DNA of 64,000 bases, taken from NCBI RefSeq assembly GCF_015752045.1, contig NZ_JADOUS010000004.1:1-64000 (forward strand), read 5' to 3'. Shown here in pieces: positions 43,851-52,517 of this stretch. The notes under the pieces are model-generated. The model was not told the origin of the DNA. It ran no database searches and worked only from the letters and a program-made list of their open reading frames with translations. This DNA comes from Arthrobacter_D sp015752045. Its GTDB lineage: Bacteria > Actinomycetota > Actinomycetes > Actinomycetales > Micrococcaceae. Numbering within the stretch: the stretch's first letter is position 1; each line of letters opens with the position of its first letter. A program made the position numbers and the translations under genes.

Positions 43851-43866
43851 TAACCCTATAGCGTTA
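43851..43866. promoter_or_regulatory. 16-bp near-perfect palindrome between fadD and glucokinase genes
   Basis: TAACCCTATAGCGTTA reads the same on both strands except for one mismatched pair (positions 5 and 12). It is an AT-rich spot in the 130-bp divergent region and touches the candidate -35 of the glucokinase promoter. An operator for an unlinked regulator (TetR or LacI type would fit the size) is plausible; the regulator is not in the window. Confidence 0.5.
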
Positions 43867-43893
43867 CCTGACCGAAACGCTCTCCAGTACTGT
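43864..43893 (+). promoter_or_regulatory. Candidate promoter of the glucokinase gene
   Basis: TTACCT (43864-43869) and TACTGT (43888-43893) are separated by 18 bases, 50 bases before the ATG. The -35 part overlaps the palindrome at 43851-43866. Confidence 0.4.
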
Positions 43894-43943
43894 ACGAATC
43901 GGTAACGGGTGCACGCGCGTCCTGCCATCCAGAGGAGGACCGC

Positions 43944-45032
43944 ATGCCGATCATGCCCGAGCCGGGCGCCCCCCGTGTCCGGCGGCCGCGCTCCGAGACG
44001 GGCCTTCCGTGGAGGGGCCCCGGGCCGATGGCCGCCCGTCCGGCCCGCACCGCCTTCCCCAATCCGGCGCGCCGTGGCCTGTCGGTCGGCGTGGACATCG
44101 GCGGCACCAAGATCGCGGCCGGCGTGGTGGACGTCCACGGCCGGATCCTCGCCGAGGCGCGCAGGCCGACGCCGGGCCAGGACGCACGCGCCGTGGAGGC
44201 GACCGTCACCGAGCTCGTCCGCGAACTGTCGCGGGACTACCGTGTCCGCTCGGTGGGCATCGGGGCCGCCGGGTGGATGGACCTGTCGAACAGCACAGTG
44301 CTGTTCAGCCCGCATCTTGCGTGGCGCAACGAGCCGGTGCGGCGCAACCTCGAGAGACTGCTCCGCCGGCGCGTGACGGTGGTGAACGACGCCGACGCAG
44401 CGGCCTGGGCCGAGTGGCGGTTCGGCGCGGGGCGCGGGGAGTCCCGCCTCGTTTGCGTGACCCTCGGGACCGGTATCGGAGGGGCCATGATCATGGGCGG
44501 CCGCGTCGAGCGCGGCCGGTACGGTGTCGCCGGCGAGTTCGGCCACCAGATCGTCGTCCCGCAGGGGCACCGCTGCGAATGCGGCAACCGGGGGTGCTGG
44601 GAGCAGTACGCCTCGGGCAATGCGCTGGGACGCGAGGCCCGCGAGCTTGCCGCAGCGCATTCCCCCGTGGCGCAGACCATCGTCGACGCCGCGGCGGCTG
44701 ATGACGGCGCCCTCACCGGTGCCCTCGTCACCCGGCTCGCCATGGAGGGAGATCCGACGTCGCGCGAACTCGTGGACGACGTCGGCCAGTGGCTGGGACT
44801 GGGGCTCGCCAACCTGGCGGCGGCCCTCGACCCGGGGACGTTCGTGATCGGCGGCGGGCTGAGCGCGGCGGGTGACCTCCTGCTGGAGCCGGCCCGCCGT
44901 GCCTTCGGGAGGAACCTGACAGGTCGGGGCTTCCGACCCGTGGCCCGGATCGAGCGGGCCGCCCTCGGGCCGGCCGCGGGACTCATCGGAGCTGCGGACC
45001 TGTCCCGGCTGCTCTCCCGCAGCGGCACCTGA
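43944..45032 (+). CDS. glk: ROK-family glucokinase
   Basis: 362 residues. After an arm of about 47 residues comes the phosphate loop VGVDIGGTKIAAGVVDVHG, the catalytic Asp segment VNDADAAAWAEWRFGAG, TLGTGIGGAMIMGGRVERG, and the ROK zinc site EFGHQ...CECGNRGCWEQYASG with three cysteines and a histidine. No helix-turn-helix is present, so it is a kinase, not a ROK repressor. The CGNRGC form is typical of actinobacterial ATP (or polyphosphate) glucokinases. AGAGGAGG lies just before the ATG. Confidence 0.92.
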   Translation: MPIMPEPGAPRVRRPRSETGLPWRGPGPMAARPARTAFPNPARRGLSVGVDIGGTKIAAGVVDVHGRILAEARRPTPGQDARAVEATVTELVRELSRDYRVRSVGIGAAGWMDLSNSTVLFSPHLAWRNEPVRRNLERLLRRRVTVVNDADAAAWAEWRFGAGRGESRLVCVTLGTGIGGAMIMGGRVERGRYGVAGEFGHQIVVPQGHRCECGNRGCWEQYASGNALGREARELAAAHSPVAQTIVDAAAADDGALTGALVTRLAMEGDPTSRELVDDVGQWLGLGLANLAAALDPGTFVIGGGLSAAGDLLLEPARRAFGRNLTGRGFRPVARIERAALGPAAGLIGAADLSRLLSRSGT

Positions 45033-45096
45033 GGAGCAGCGGCACCCGAGGTCACGGGCAGCCGACAGCGGCGTCCCGCGTCATAGGCTGCCCGCG

Positions 45097-45684
45097 TCAG
45101 ACCTCGGCGCCGTCGTCCCCGATGTCCCGGTGTTTGGGCAGCTTGGTGACCAGGTATCCGGCGCCTGCCAGGAACAGCACGAGCAGGCCGAGCGTCGCGG
45201 CCAGGGGCGCCGTCCGCCAGAACATGGCGATGAGCAGCAGCATGATCGGTCCGCCGGCCGCGCCGATCCACGCGAGGACCGTCAGCGGGTCGCCTGATCC
45301 GAGGGGTGGCGGGTCATCGGGCGTGAACCCTTCGTCCTCGTCCGGACCGTCCGGTGCAGCGTAATCGCGCGGGCCGGTCGACCGCAGGGGCTGGTTGCGG
45401 AAGATGGCGTCCGCACGCTCGCGGTTGGTGGTTCCGGCTGTGTCCCCGGGGGCGTCATCCGCATCGCGGACGACATCGCGTGCGCCGTCGCCGCGCCCGC
45501 GCGAGGGTGCCGGCTCCTGGCCCACCGGATCGTCCGTCCGGGGGGCGGGGGCTCCGTCGATCCGGGCGCGGCCGGGCGCGGCGGGGGAGTCGGGATCGGT
45601 GGACGTCCCTTCCAGCCGCGCCACGAGATCCTGCCAGACGGCGTCATCCGTGGATTCGTTCGGTTCCTGACCTCGGGGGCCCAT
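45097..45684 (-). CDS. Small membrane protein of unknown function
   Basis: 195 residues. The first 130 residues are polar, rich in D, P, R and G, and probably disordered in the cytosol; then come two adjacent hydrophobic helices (LTVLAWIGAAGGPIMLLLIAMFW and LAATLGLLVLFLAGAGYLV) and a short charged tail. The start ATG is at 45684. Similar proteins with acidic arm and two helices are common in Micrococcaceae, but no function is known. It reads toward the glucokinase gene. Confidence 0.8.
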   Translation of the reverse strand: MGPRGQEPNESTDDAVWQDLVARLEGTSTDPDSPAAPGRARIDGAPAPRTDDPVGQEPAPSRGRGDGARDVVRDADDAPGDTAGTTNRERADAIFRNQPLRSTGPRDYAAPDGPDEDEGFTPDDPPPLGSGDPLTVLAWIGAAGGPIMLLLIAMFWRTAPLAATLGLLVLFLAGAGYLVTKLPKHRDIGDDGAEV

Positions 45685-45945
45685 ACTTTGCTACCTGCCG
45701 TCGCGTGCTGCGGCCAGGGTTCGGAGGATCTCCGCCCGGCATTTTCTGACATCAGTGGGCGTGCTCGTTCAATCGTGGACACCGCGCGGCGCTACGTCAA
45801 CCGATCGCCAGCGTGTCGGTATTCCTCGGCGGTGGTGACCGTGGCGACGCAGTCGGTCGCGCCAACACCCTTAGAGTAGGCTTCCACATGGAAAAGCGGG
45901 CGGCATCGCCGAGTGCCGCACCGTCCATGCAGGGAGGCTGGCAGC

Positions 45946-46815
45946 GTGTTCTATTGGGTGATGAAGCGGATCATCGTCGGTCCGATCCTCAACCTCCTCT
46001 TCCGGCCGTGGGTCAAGGGACTCGACAACGTCCCGGCCTCCGGCCCTGCCGTGATCGTCAGCAACCACCTGTCGTTCTCCGATTCGATCTTCCTGCCGAT
46101 CGTCGTTCCCCGGAAAGTCGTGTTCCTCGCGAAATCCGAGTACTTCACGGGCAAGAGCCTCAAGGGACGGCTGACCGCGCTCTTCTTCCGCCTGTCCAAC
46201 CAGCTGCCCATGGATCGTTCCGGCGGGGCGGCGTCGTCCTCGTCGCTGAGCGCCGGGATGGACATCCTCAACGACGGCGGCGTCCTCGGCATCTACCCGG
46301 AGGGCACGCGCAGCCCCGACGGCCGCCTCTACCGTGGCAAGACGGGCGTGGCGAAGCTGGTCCTCGCCACGGGCGTCCCGGTGATCCCGGTGGCGATGAT
46401 CGGCACGGACAAGGTGCAGCCCATCGGCCGCCGCATCCCCAACATCCGCCGGGTCGGCATCATCATCGGCGAGCCGCTCGACTTCACCCGGTACGAGGGG
46501 CTCGAGGACGATCGCTTCGTCCAGCGGTCCGTCACCGACGAGATCATGTACGAACTGATGCGCCTCTCCGGGCAGGAGTACGTCGACGCGTACGCCAGTA
46601 CGGTCAAGGAGCGCCTCGCCGCGGAGAAAGCCGCCGGCCGGAAGGCGCCCAGGCCCGGCGCCGACACGCGGAGGGCCGCCGTCAGGATCTCGAACGACGC
46701 CGCCACCCCCGCGCCGGGCGCCGTCACCGAGATCGGCCGCACGCCGTCGGACGAGCAGCGCACGGCCGGCGAGGGCCAGGACACCACGGGCGACGGCACC
46801 ACCGGTCCCGCGTAG
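45946..46815 (+). CDS. 1-acylglycerol-3-phosphate acyltransferase (PlsC-like)
   Basis: 289 residues from a GTG with GGGAGG 8 bases upstream. The acyltransferase signature HX4D is NHLSFSD, the glycerophosphate site is IYPEGTRSPDGRLYRGKTG, and VPVIPVAMIGTD is the third block. The N-terminal helix (FYWVMKRIIVGPILNLLF) should lie in the membrane. It would acylate lysophosphatidic acid in phospholipid synthesis. The C-terminal 70 residues are disordered. In many actinobacteria this gene stands immediately upstream of aroG. Confidence 0.92.
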   Translation: MFYWVMKRIIVGPILNLLFRPWVKGLDNVPASGPAVIVSNHLSFSDSIFLPIVVPRKVVFLAKSEYFTGKSLKGRLTALFFRLSNQLPMDRSGGAASSSSLSAGMDILNDGGVLGIYPEGTRSPDGRLYRGKTGVAKLVLATGVPVIPVAMIGTDKVQPIGRRIPNIRRVGIIIGEPLDFTRYEGLEDDRFVQRSVTDEIMYELMRLSGQEYVDAYASTVKERLAAEKAAGRKAPRPGADTRRAAVRISNDAATPAPGAVTEIGRTPSDEQRTAGEGQDTTGDGTTGPA

Positions 46816-46921
46816 GGCCTGCCCGCTGGAGGGAGGGCGTCCCCGCCCGCGGAGGTGTCGCTCTATGACATCGCGCCAGGCGGCCATGACGGGCCGAATC
46901 GGGACGGCACCGCCCAGCCGG

Positions 46922-46927
46922 TAGAAT
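46922..46927 (+). promoter_or_regulatory. -10 box for a leaderless aroG mRNA
   Basis: TAGAAT is followed by six bases and then the GTG start at 46934, with no ribosome-binding site; transcription should begin at the start codon. Confidence 0.6.
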
Positions 46928-46933
46928 TCGGGT

Positions 46934-48316
46934 GTGACCGACTCACTAGCTCCCGTCCTCCCGCGTGCCGCGGAATCCGCTTCGTCCACCACTGCCGGCC
47001 TCGATGCCTGGCGCTCGATGACCGCAGCGCAGCAGCCCTCGTGGCAGGATCCCGGAGTCTATTCGGCGTCGGTCAAAGAACTCTCGAGCCTCCCGCCCCT
47101 CGTCTTCGCCGGAGAGGTCGACGTCCTGCGCGAGCGGCTCGCCGCGGCCGCCCAGGGCAAGGCGTTCCTGCTCCAGGGCGGGGACTGCGCGGAGACATTC
47201 GACGGTGCGACGGCGGACAAGATCAGTGCCCGTGTCCGCACGATCCTGCAGATGGCCGTCGTCCTGACCTACGGCGCCTCCCTGCCCGTCATCAAGATGG
47301 GGCGCATGGCCGGCCAGTTCGCCAAGCCACGTTCCTCCAACGACGAGACGCGCGACGGCATCACCCTGCCGGCCTACCGGGGGGACATGGTCAACGGCTA
47401 CGACTTCAGCCCGGAGAGCCGCGGGCACGACGCCTCCCGGATGGTCAAGGCGTACCACACGTCGGCCTCGACGCTGAACCTGATCCGCGCGTTCACGCAG
47501 GGGGGATTCGCTGACCTTCGGCTGGTCCACCACTGGAACAAGGGCTTCATGGCCAACCCGGCGCACTCCCGCTACGAATCGCTCGCCGGGGAGATCGACC
47601 GCGCCGTCCGCTTCATGGACGCCTGCGGAACGGACTTCGAAGCGCTCAAGCGCGTCGAGTTCTTCGCCAGCCACGAAGCCCTGCTCCTCGACTACGAACG
47701 CGCGCTGACCCGGATCGACTCCCGCACCTCGCTCCCGTACGACACCTCCGCGCACTTCCTGTGGATCGGGGAGCGCACCCGCGAGATCGACGGCGCGCAC
47801 GTGGACTTCCTGTCCCGGGTACGGAACCCGATCGGCGTCAAGCTCGGCCCGTCGACGTCGGGGGATGACGCCCTGGCGCTCATCGACAAGCTGGACCCGA
47901 ACCGCGAGCCCGGCAGGCTCACGTTCATCACGCGCATGGGCGCGAAGAACATCCGCGAGAAGCTGCCGACGCTCGTGGAGCGCGTCACGGCGTCGGGTGC
48001 GCAGGTCCTCTGGGTGACGGATCCGATGCACGGCAACACGGTGACCTCCCCCAACGGCTACAAGACCCGCAACTTCGACGACGTCATCGACGAGGTGCGC
48101 GGGTTCTTCGAGGTGCACAACTCCCTCGGGACGTTCCCGGGCGGGCTGCACGTCGAGATGACCGGGGACGACGTCGCCGAGTGCCTCGGTGGCGCCGATC
48201 CGGTCGACCAGGAGGCGTTCCTGGAGCGGTACGAGTCCGTGTGCGATCCCCGCCTGAACCACATGCAGTCGCTCGAGATGGCGTTCCTCGTCGCGGGCGC
48301 GCTATCGAAGAGCTGA
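46934..48316 (+). CDS. aroG: 3-deoxy-D-arabino-heptulosonate 7-phosphate synthase, class II
   Basis: 460 residues; first step of the shikimate pathway. Class II (AroAII, plant-like) motifs are clear: WQDPGVYSASVKEL near the N terminus, PPLVFAGEVDVLRERL, LLQGGDCAETF (Mn-binding Cys), RMAGQFAKPRS, GYDFSPESR, HFLWIGERTRE, GVKLGPS, and WVTDPMHGNT with TFPGGLHVEMTGDDVAECLGG. Length fits AroG of mycobacteria. It lies beside the PASTA kinase gene as in the Rv2175-Rv2178 region. Confidence 0.97.
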   Translation: MTDSLAPVLPRAAESASSTTAGLDAWRSMTAAQQPSWQDPGVYSASVKELSSLPPLVFAGEVDVLRERLAAAAQGKAFLLQGGDCAETFDGATADKISARVRTILQMAVVLTYGASLPVIKMGRMAGQFAKPRSSNDETRDGITLPAYRGDMVNGYDFSPESRGHDASRMVKAYHTSASTLNLIRAFTQGGFADLRLVHHWNKGFMANPAHSRYESLAGEIDRAVRFMDACGTDFEALKRVEFFASHEALLLDYERALTRIDSRTSLPYDTSAHFLWIGERTREIDGAHVDFLSRVRNPIGVKLGPSTSGDDALALIDKLDPNREPGRLTFITRMGAKNIREKLPTLVERVTASGAQVLWVTDPMHGNTVTSPNGYKTRNFDDVIDEVRGFFEVHNSLGTFPGGLHVEMTGDDVAECLGGADPVDQEAFLERYESVCDPRLNHMQSLEMAFLVAGALSKS

Positions 48317-48350
48317 ACACCCGACGGCGCATGTCGGCGCTGATTATGTC

Positions 48351-48380
48351 CGAAGGCGGTCACCCCGGTGGCCGCCTTCG
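48351..48380. terminator. Bidirectional terminator-like hairpin between aroG and pknL
   Basis: CGAAGGCGGTCAC pairs with GTGGCCGCCTTCG with one G-T wobble around a 4-base loop. It is in the middle of the 85-bp space between converging genes, so it could serve both. Confidence 0.7.
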
Positions 48381-48401
48381 GCGTTCCGGGGAAGCCGGGC
48401 C

Positions 48402-50573
48402 TCAGGTGACGGTGATGCGGATGACGGTCCCCTCGGGCTGTTCGCCCGCCGGACTCTGCCCGGCGACGAGTCCGAGGACCGCGCTGCCGAAGGTGTAGTC
48501 GACCTGCACCTCGAAGCCGGCCGCCTCCAGGACGTCGACGGCGCGCTCCTCGGACAGCGAGAAGACGCTGGGGACCTCCACCAGGCGCGGGCCGCGGGAG
48601 AGCGTGAGCGTGACGCCGGTCCCGCGCTGGACGTCCGAGCCGGAAGGGCTCTGGCCGACGACGGCACCGGCCGGCACCGTCCGGCTGTACTCGCGGGCGT
48701 CTCCCACCACGGGCACGAGACCCGCCTCCTCGAGCGCGTCCACGGCGTCCTGCTCGGGGAGCCCGACGACGTCGGGGACGGCGATCGGCGCCGGACCGAG
48801 TGACACCACGAGATCCACGACGGACCCGCGGCGGCGCTCGGCGCCCTGCTCCGGGTCCTGCCGCAGGATGCCGCCGGCCGGCACGCTCTCGCTGTACTCC
48901 TCGTCCAGTGCGCCGACGGCGAGTCCTGCGGCCCCGAGCTCAGCGGCGGCCTCGACCTGGGTCCGTCCGGTGAGGTCCGGTACGGCGAACAGCTCCGGCC
49001 CCCTGGAGACGAGGAGGTCGACTCTTTCGAAGCGCCGGACCTCCGTGTTCGCTGCCGGGTCCGTGCCGATCACCAGGCCGGGGAGGACCTCCTCGTCGAA
49101 GGCCTCCTCCGTGGACACGGAGCCGAGTCCCTGTTCCTCGAGGACGGCACGCGCCTCGCCGAGGGGGACGTTCGCGACGTCGGGGAGGGTGACCACTCCG
49201 GCCGGCCCGGCCCCGAAGACCCAGCCCAGCCCTGCGACCAGGCCGGCGAGGACGATCAGCAGGGCCACGAGCAGCCGCACCGAGCGGCGCCCGGCCCGCC
49301 CGCGCAGCGCCTTCTGCGGGCGCTGGGCCTCCCTCGCCTGTTGCCGCTTCGACAGCGGGCGGACCGTGCTTCCTCCGGTACGTCCGGGGGCGGCCGTGCT
49401 GCCCGGGCGCTGCTGCTCCCCGGAAGGAGCCGGCAGGCCAGACGACGGCGGGACGGCGGGCATCGCCCCGATCACGCGGGTCGCGTTGCGGTCCCTGCCG
49501 ATGACGCTCGTGGGATTCTCCTCGCGCGCCGCGCCCGGTAGGACCTCCGTCCGACCGGAGGTCCCCGCGGCGTCGCCGGAACCCGCCGCCCGGGCCGGGC
49601 GTGACAGCGCCACGGTCCGGGCGCCGTCGTCCGGGAGCCGCGGAACGACGGCGACGGTGAGCTGATCCTGCTGCGGGACGACGTCGGGTGCGTCGTCGGG
49701 CGCGAAGTCCAGCTCCTCGTCGGTGAGCGTCTCGCGGATGTGCCGGAGCTCGCCGAGGAGCGCGGACCCGTCCACCGGGCGGTCCTCGGGATCCCTGGAG
49801 GTGCACCACTGCACCAGTTCGTCGATGTCCGGGGCGAGGCCGGGAAGGAGCTCGGAGGGCGCGGGCACGTCCGCCTGCGCGTGCTGGATGGCGACCTGGA
49901 TGGGCGTGTCGCCCGTGAAGGGCTGCTGCCCGGTGAGGAGCTCGAAGAGCATGATGCCCGTCGAGTAGATGTCGCTCTGCGCTTCGGCGGGCCGGCCGAG
50001 CACGAGCTCGGGGGAGAGATAGGCGACCGTCCCCACGAGGGTCGCGGTGCCCGTGGTCGCGGACACCGCGCGGGCGAGCCCGAAGTCGGCGATCTTCACC
50101 TGGCCCGTGTCGGAGAGGAGGACGTTCTCCGGCTTCACGTCACGGTGGATGAGTCCTGCCTCATGGGCGGCCGCCAGCCCCTCGACGACGGCATCCAGCA
50201 GGTCGAGCGCATGGCGGGGTGTGAGCCGGCCGTGGTCGCGCAGGACGTCGCGCAGGGTCCTGCCCCGGACGAACTCCATGACGAGGTAGGCGACCGGCTG
50301 CCCGTCGACGTCGTCCACGCCCTGGTCGAGGACGCCGACCACGTGCGGGTGGGACAGCCGTGCCGCCGATTTCGCCTCCTGCTCGAAGCGGTCGATGAAG
50401 CCGGGCTCCTCGGCCAGGTGCGGGTACAGCACCTTGAGCGCCACGCGCCGATCCAGGCGGCGGTCGGTGGCGAGGTAGACGGTGGACATGCCCCCGCGGG
50501 CCAACCGCGACTGGACCACATAGCGCCCGTCGACCGTTGCTCCTTCGAGGGGGTCCTTCCGTTGCTGGTGCAC
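48402..50573 (-). CDS. Serine/threonine protein kinase with four PASTA domains (PknL/PknB type)
   Basis: 723 residues. Kinase domain about 17-280: glycine loop SRLARGGMSTVYLA, VALKVL lysine, catalytic HRDVKPENVLLS, DFGLARA, and activation-loop threonines ATTGTATLVGT. A juxtamembrane disordered linker leads to one helix (LLVALLIVLAGLVAGLGWVFG, about 430-450), then four extracytoplasmic PASTA repeats starting VTLPDVANVPLGEA, FAVPDLTGRTQVEA, IAVPDVVGLPEQDA and VEVPSVFSLSEERA. PASTA units sense muropeptides or lipid II. Its GTG start follows TAGTAT with six bases between, so the mRNA is probably leaderless. Confidence 0.95.
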   Translation of the reverse strand: MHQQRKDPLEGATVDGRYVVQSRLARGGMSTVYLATDRRLDRRVALKVLYPHLAEEPGFIDRFEQEAKSAARLSHPHVVGVLDQGVDDVDGQPVAYLVMEFVRGRTLRDVLRDHGRLTPRHALDLLDAVVEGLAAAHEAGLIHRDVKPENVLLSDTGQVKIADFGLARAVSATTGTATLVGTVAYLSPELVLGRPAEAQSDIYSTGIMLFELLTGQQPFTGDTPIQVAIQHAQADVPAPSELLPGLAPDIDELVQWCTSRDPEDRPVDGSALLGELRHIRETLTDEELDFAPDDAPDVVPQQDQLTVAVVPRLPDDGARTVALSRPARAAGSGDAAGTSGRTEVLPGAAREENPTSVIGRDRNATRVIGAMPAVPPSSGLPAPSGEQQRPGSTAAPGRTGGSTVRPLSKRQQAREAQRPQKALRGRAGRRSVRLLVALLIVLAGLVAGLGWVFGAGPAGVVTLPDVANVPLGEARAVLEEQGLGSVSTEEAFDEEVLPGLVIGTDPAANTEVRRFERVDLLVSRGPELFAVPDLTGRTQVEAAAELGAAGLAVGALDEEYSESVPAGGILRQDPEQGAERRRGSVVDLVVSLGPAPIAVPDVVGLPEQDAVDALEEAGLVPVVGDAREYSRTVPAGAVVGQSPSGSDVQRGTGVTLTLSRGPRLVEVPSVFSLSEERAVDVLEAAGFEVQVDYTFGSAVLGLVAGQSPAGEQPEGTVIRITVT

Positions 50574-50579
50574 CCTTCG

Positions 50580-50585
50580 ATACTA
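50580..50585 (-). promoter_or_regulatory. -10 box for a leaderless kinase mRNA
   Basis: On the minus strand TAGTAT is followed by CGAAGG and the GTG start at 50573. It is 13 bases from the T-tract of the upstream terminator, so no -35 can be recognised in this short space. Confidence 0.55.
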
Positions 50586-50598
50586 AACGGGAGCAGCG

Positions 50599-50632
50599 AA
50601 AAGGGGGTGGGACCACACGCGGTCCCACCCCC
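50599..50632 (-). terminator. Rho-independent terminator of the LysM gene
   Basis: GGGGGTGGGACC and GGTCCCACCCCC form a perfect 12-bp stem with a 6-base loop; read on the minus strand it is followed by TTTT. It stands 25 bases after the LysM gene stop and immediately before the kinase promoter. Confidence 0.88.
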
Positions 50633-50657
50633 TCACCGGCACCGGGCCGGGCCCGCC

Positions 50658-52232
50658 CTACCGGAAGTTCTTCTGGTGGGCCTTGATCGAGGCGACGTAC
50701 TGCTTGGTGTCCGCGAACATGCCCCGGGTCTGCACGGAGTACTGGCCCTGGTAGTAGGACGCGATGGCGATATCCATCGACGGACTGGTGCGGACGAGCG
50801 AGCGGATGATCGCGACGCCGGCCGTGGCGTTGTCGTACGGATCCAGGAGGTTGAGCTTGCGCCCGACGAGGTCGCTCGCCCACTGGCCGGACGAGGGGAT
50901 GACCTGCATGGTGCCGATGGCGTTCGCCGGCGAGACCGCGCGCTGGTTGAAGCCCGATTCCTGGTGGGCGAATGCCAGGGCGAGGCTCGGGTCGACGCCC
51001 ATGGAGCGTGCTGTGTCGGCGACGATCTTCCTCATCTCGGCCTGCGACGGCGCAGGAAGCGCGTTGAGCAGCGCCTTGTTCGCGTTGGCGTCCGCCACCA
51101 CCCGGTCCGGGTACGTGTAACCGAGGAACGACGAGGGCACGAGATCGGTCGGCGCGGGGGCCGGGGCGGGTGCGGGAGTGGCGCCCTTGCCCGGGATGGT
51201 GAGCTTCTGGCCCGGGTAGATGACCGTCGTCATGCTCATGCGGTTGGCGGTGAGCAGGCTGGAGAGCCCGACCCCGTTCCGGGAGGCGATGGCCCCCAGC
51301 GTGTCGCCCGACTTCACGACATAGGACCCGGAGGTGGGTGCGGGGGCCGGGGCAGGCGCCTGCGTCTTCGGGGGGGTCGACTGCGGCGTGAGGGAACCGG
51401 TGAGCTTCAGCTTCTGGCCCGGGTAGATGATCGACGACCTCGAGAGGCCGTTCGCCGTCAGCAGCGAGTCCAGGGCGACGCCGCTGCGCGAGGCGATGGC
51501 GCCGAGCGTGTCGCCGGACTTCACGACGTACGTACCACCCGACGGTGCCGGCGCGGGCGCCGGCTTGACGGGGGCGGGTGCCGGCGTGGAAGCGGGGGCC
51601 TTACCGCCGAGGTCGAGCTTCTGACCGGGGTAGATGATCGAGTTCATCGAGAGCCTGTTGGCCGTGAGGACGCTCTGCAGGCTCACGCCATGGCGGGAGG
51701 CGATGGCGCCCAGCGTGTCGCCGGGCTTGACGACGTAGGTCGATCCCGCTGTCGGGGCGGGCGCTGCCGGGCGGGCGGGCTTCGCTACCGGCGCGGGACC
51801 CCCGGTGAGCTTGATCTTCTGTCCGGGGTAGATGATGGTGCGCGCGGTCATGCCGTTACGTGTGAGGACGGAGTCGGTGGACAGTCCGTACCGCCTGGCG
51901 ATCGCCCCGATCGTGTCACCGGGCTTCACGGTGTGGGTGCTGGGCACCGTCTGCGTGACGACCGCGACCTTCTGTGCCGGGATCTGCGCGGCGACGAGCG
52001 TGGCGGGCACCACGGCCCGCGAGGGAAGGGGGGTTGCTGCCGCTCCGAGGTGCCGGGCGACCGAGGCCTGCGCGGCGGGAGCGGCCGTCGCCGGCTGGGC
52101 CAGGGCTACGGAGGAGAAGATCACCGCGGGCAGGGCAGCGGTGGTCACGGCGACGTTCAGGCCGCGCCGGCGTGCGCCGTCGGCCTTCCTGCGGGCGCCG
52201 TTCAGCGGTGCGTTCGATCGCTGGGCTGTCAT
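50658..52232 (-). CDS. Secreted lytic transglycosylase with four LysM domains
   Basis: 524 residues. A basic N terminus and hydrophobic run (NVAVTTAALPAVIFSSVALAQPATA) ending in an Ala-rich cleavage zone near residue 50 form the signal peptide. Four LysM domains lie at about 99-142, 165-208, 234-277 and 303-346, each starting YVVKxGDTLGAIASR and ending IIYPGQKL, linked by Pro/Ala-rich spacers. Residues about 395-524 are an SLT-type muramidase domain with catalytic E425 in AFAHQESGFNQ and the GTMQVIPSSGQ motif. It should bind and cleave peptidoglycan. ATG 52232 has GAGGAA upstream. Confidence 0.92.
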   Translation of the reverse strand: MTAQRSNAPLNGARRKADGARRRGLNVAVTTAALPAVIFSSVALAQPATAAPAAQASVARHLGAAATPLPSRAVVPATLVAAQIPAQKVAVVTQTVPSTHTVKPGDTIGAIARRYGLSTDSVLTRNGMTARTIIYPGQKIKLTGGPAPVAKPARPAAPAPTAGSTYVVKPGDTLGAIASRHGVSLQSVLTANRLSMNSIIYPGQKLDLGGKAPASTPAPAPVKPAPAPAPSGGTYVVKSGDTLGAIASRSGVALDSLLTANGLSRSSIIYPGQKLKLTGSLTPQSTPPKTQAPAPAPAPTSGSYVVKSGDTLGAIASRNGVGLSSLLTANRMSMTTVIYPGQKLTIPGKGATPAPAPAPAPTDLVPSSFLGYTYPDRVVADANANKALLNALPAPSQAEMRKIVADTARSMGVDPSLALAFAHQESGFNQRAVSPANAIGTMQVIPSSGQWASDLVGRKLNLLDPYDNATAGVAIIRSLVRTSPSMDIAIASYYQGQYSVQTRGMFADTKQYVASIKAHQKNFR

Positions 52233-52348
52233 GTTTCGTTCCTCGTCTGTTGGCGGGTGAGTCCGCGCGGACGCATGCTCCCGGGGTGACTCTTCCTGTC
52301 CGGGGGCCATGCAGGTGCTCGTGATGCTGATGTTTCACGTGTTGATAG

Positions 52349-52366
52349 TGTGACTTGTGTGACTTA
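52349..52366 (-). promoter_or_regulatory. 9-bp direct repeat resembling an MtrA box
   Basis: On the minus strand AAGTCACAC and AAGTCACAC-like units follow each other with a period of 9 (the hexamer GTCACA twice), and TTCACTTA just upstream is a degenerate third unit. Direct repeats of GTCACA/GTAACA are the known pattern of MtrA sites in mycobacteria and corynebacteria, upstream of cell-wall hydrolases. Here it lies 117 bases before the LysM transglycosylase. Function is inference. Confidence 0.4.
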
Positions 52367-52517
52367 AGTGAATCTACACGATGGGTTCGCTAGCACAAGG
52401 GAGTGAAAATGCAGGGAATCGTCAAGATCGGCGTGTCCCTCCCGGTGCATCTTGAGGAGTCCTTGCCGAAAAGGCGGCCGAGTGGAGTTGGGTGCGGGAG
52501 CATGGCACCCTTGGACG

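Noticed and set aside
45888..46868. Plus-strand frame parallel to the plsC-like gene
   Set aside because: Out-of-frame reading of the acyltransferase gene, with arginine/histidine-rich, domainless translation.
48181..48498. Small open frame across the end of aroG and into the kinase 3' end
   Set aside because: Overlaps aroG in another frame and spans the terminator hairpin; no ribosome site.
49740..52289. 849-codon plus-strand frame across the kinase and LysM genes
   Set aside because: Antisense shadow of two well-defined minus-strand genes; it crosses their terminator and promoter.
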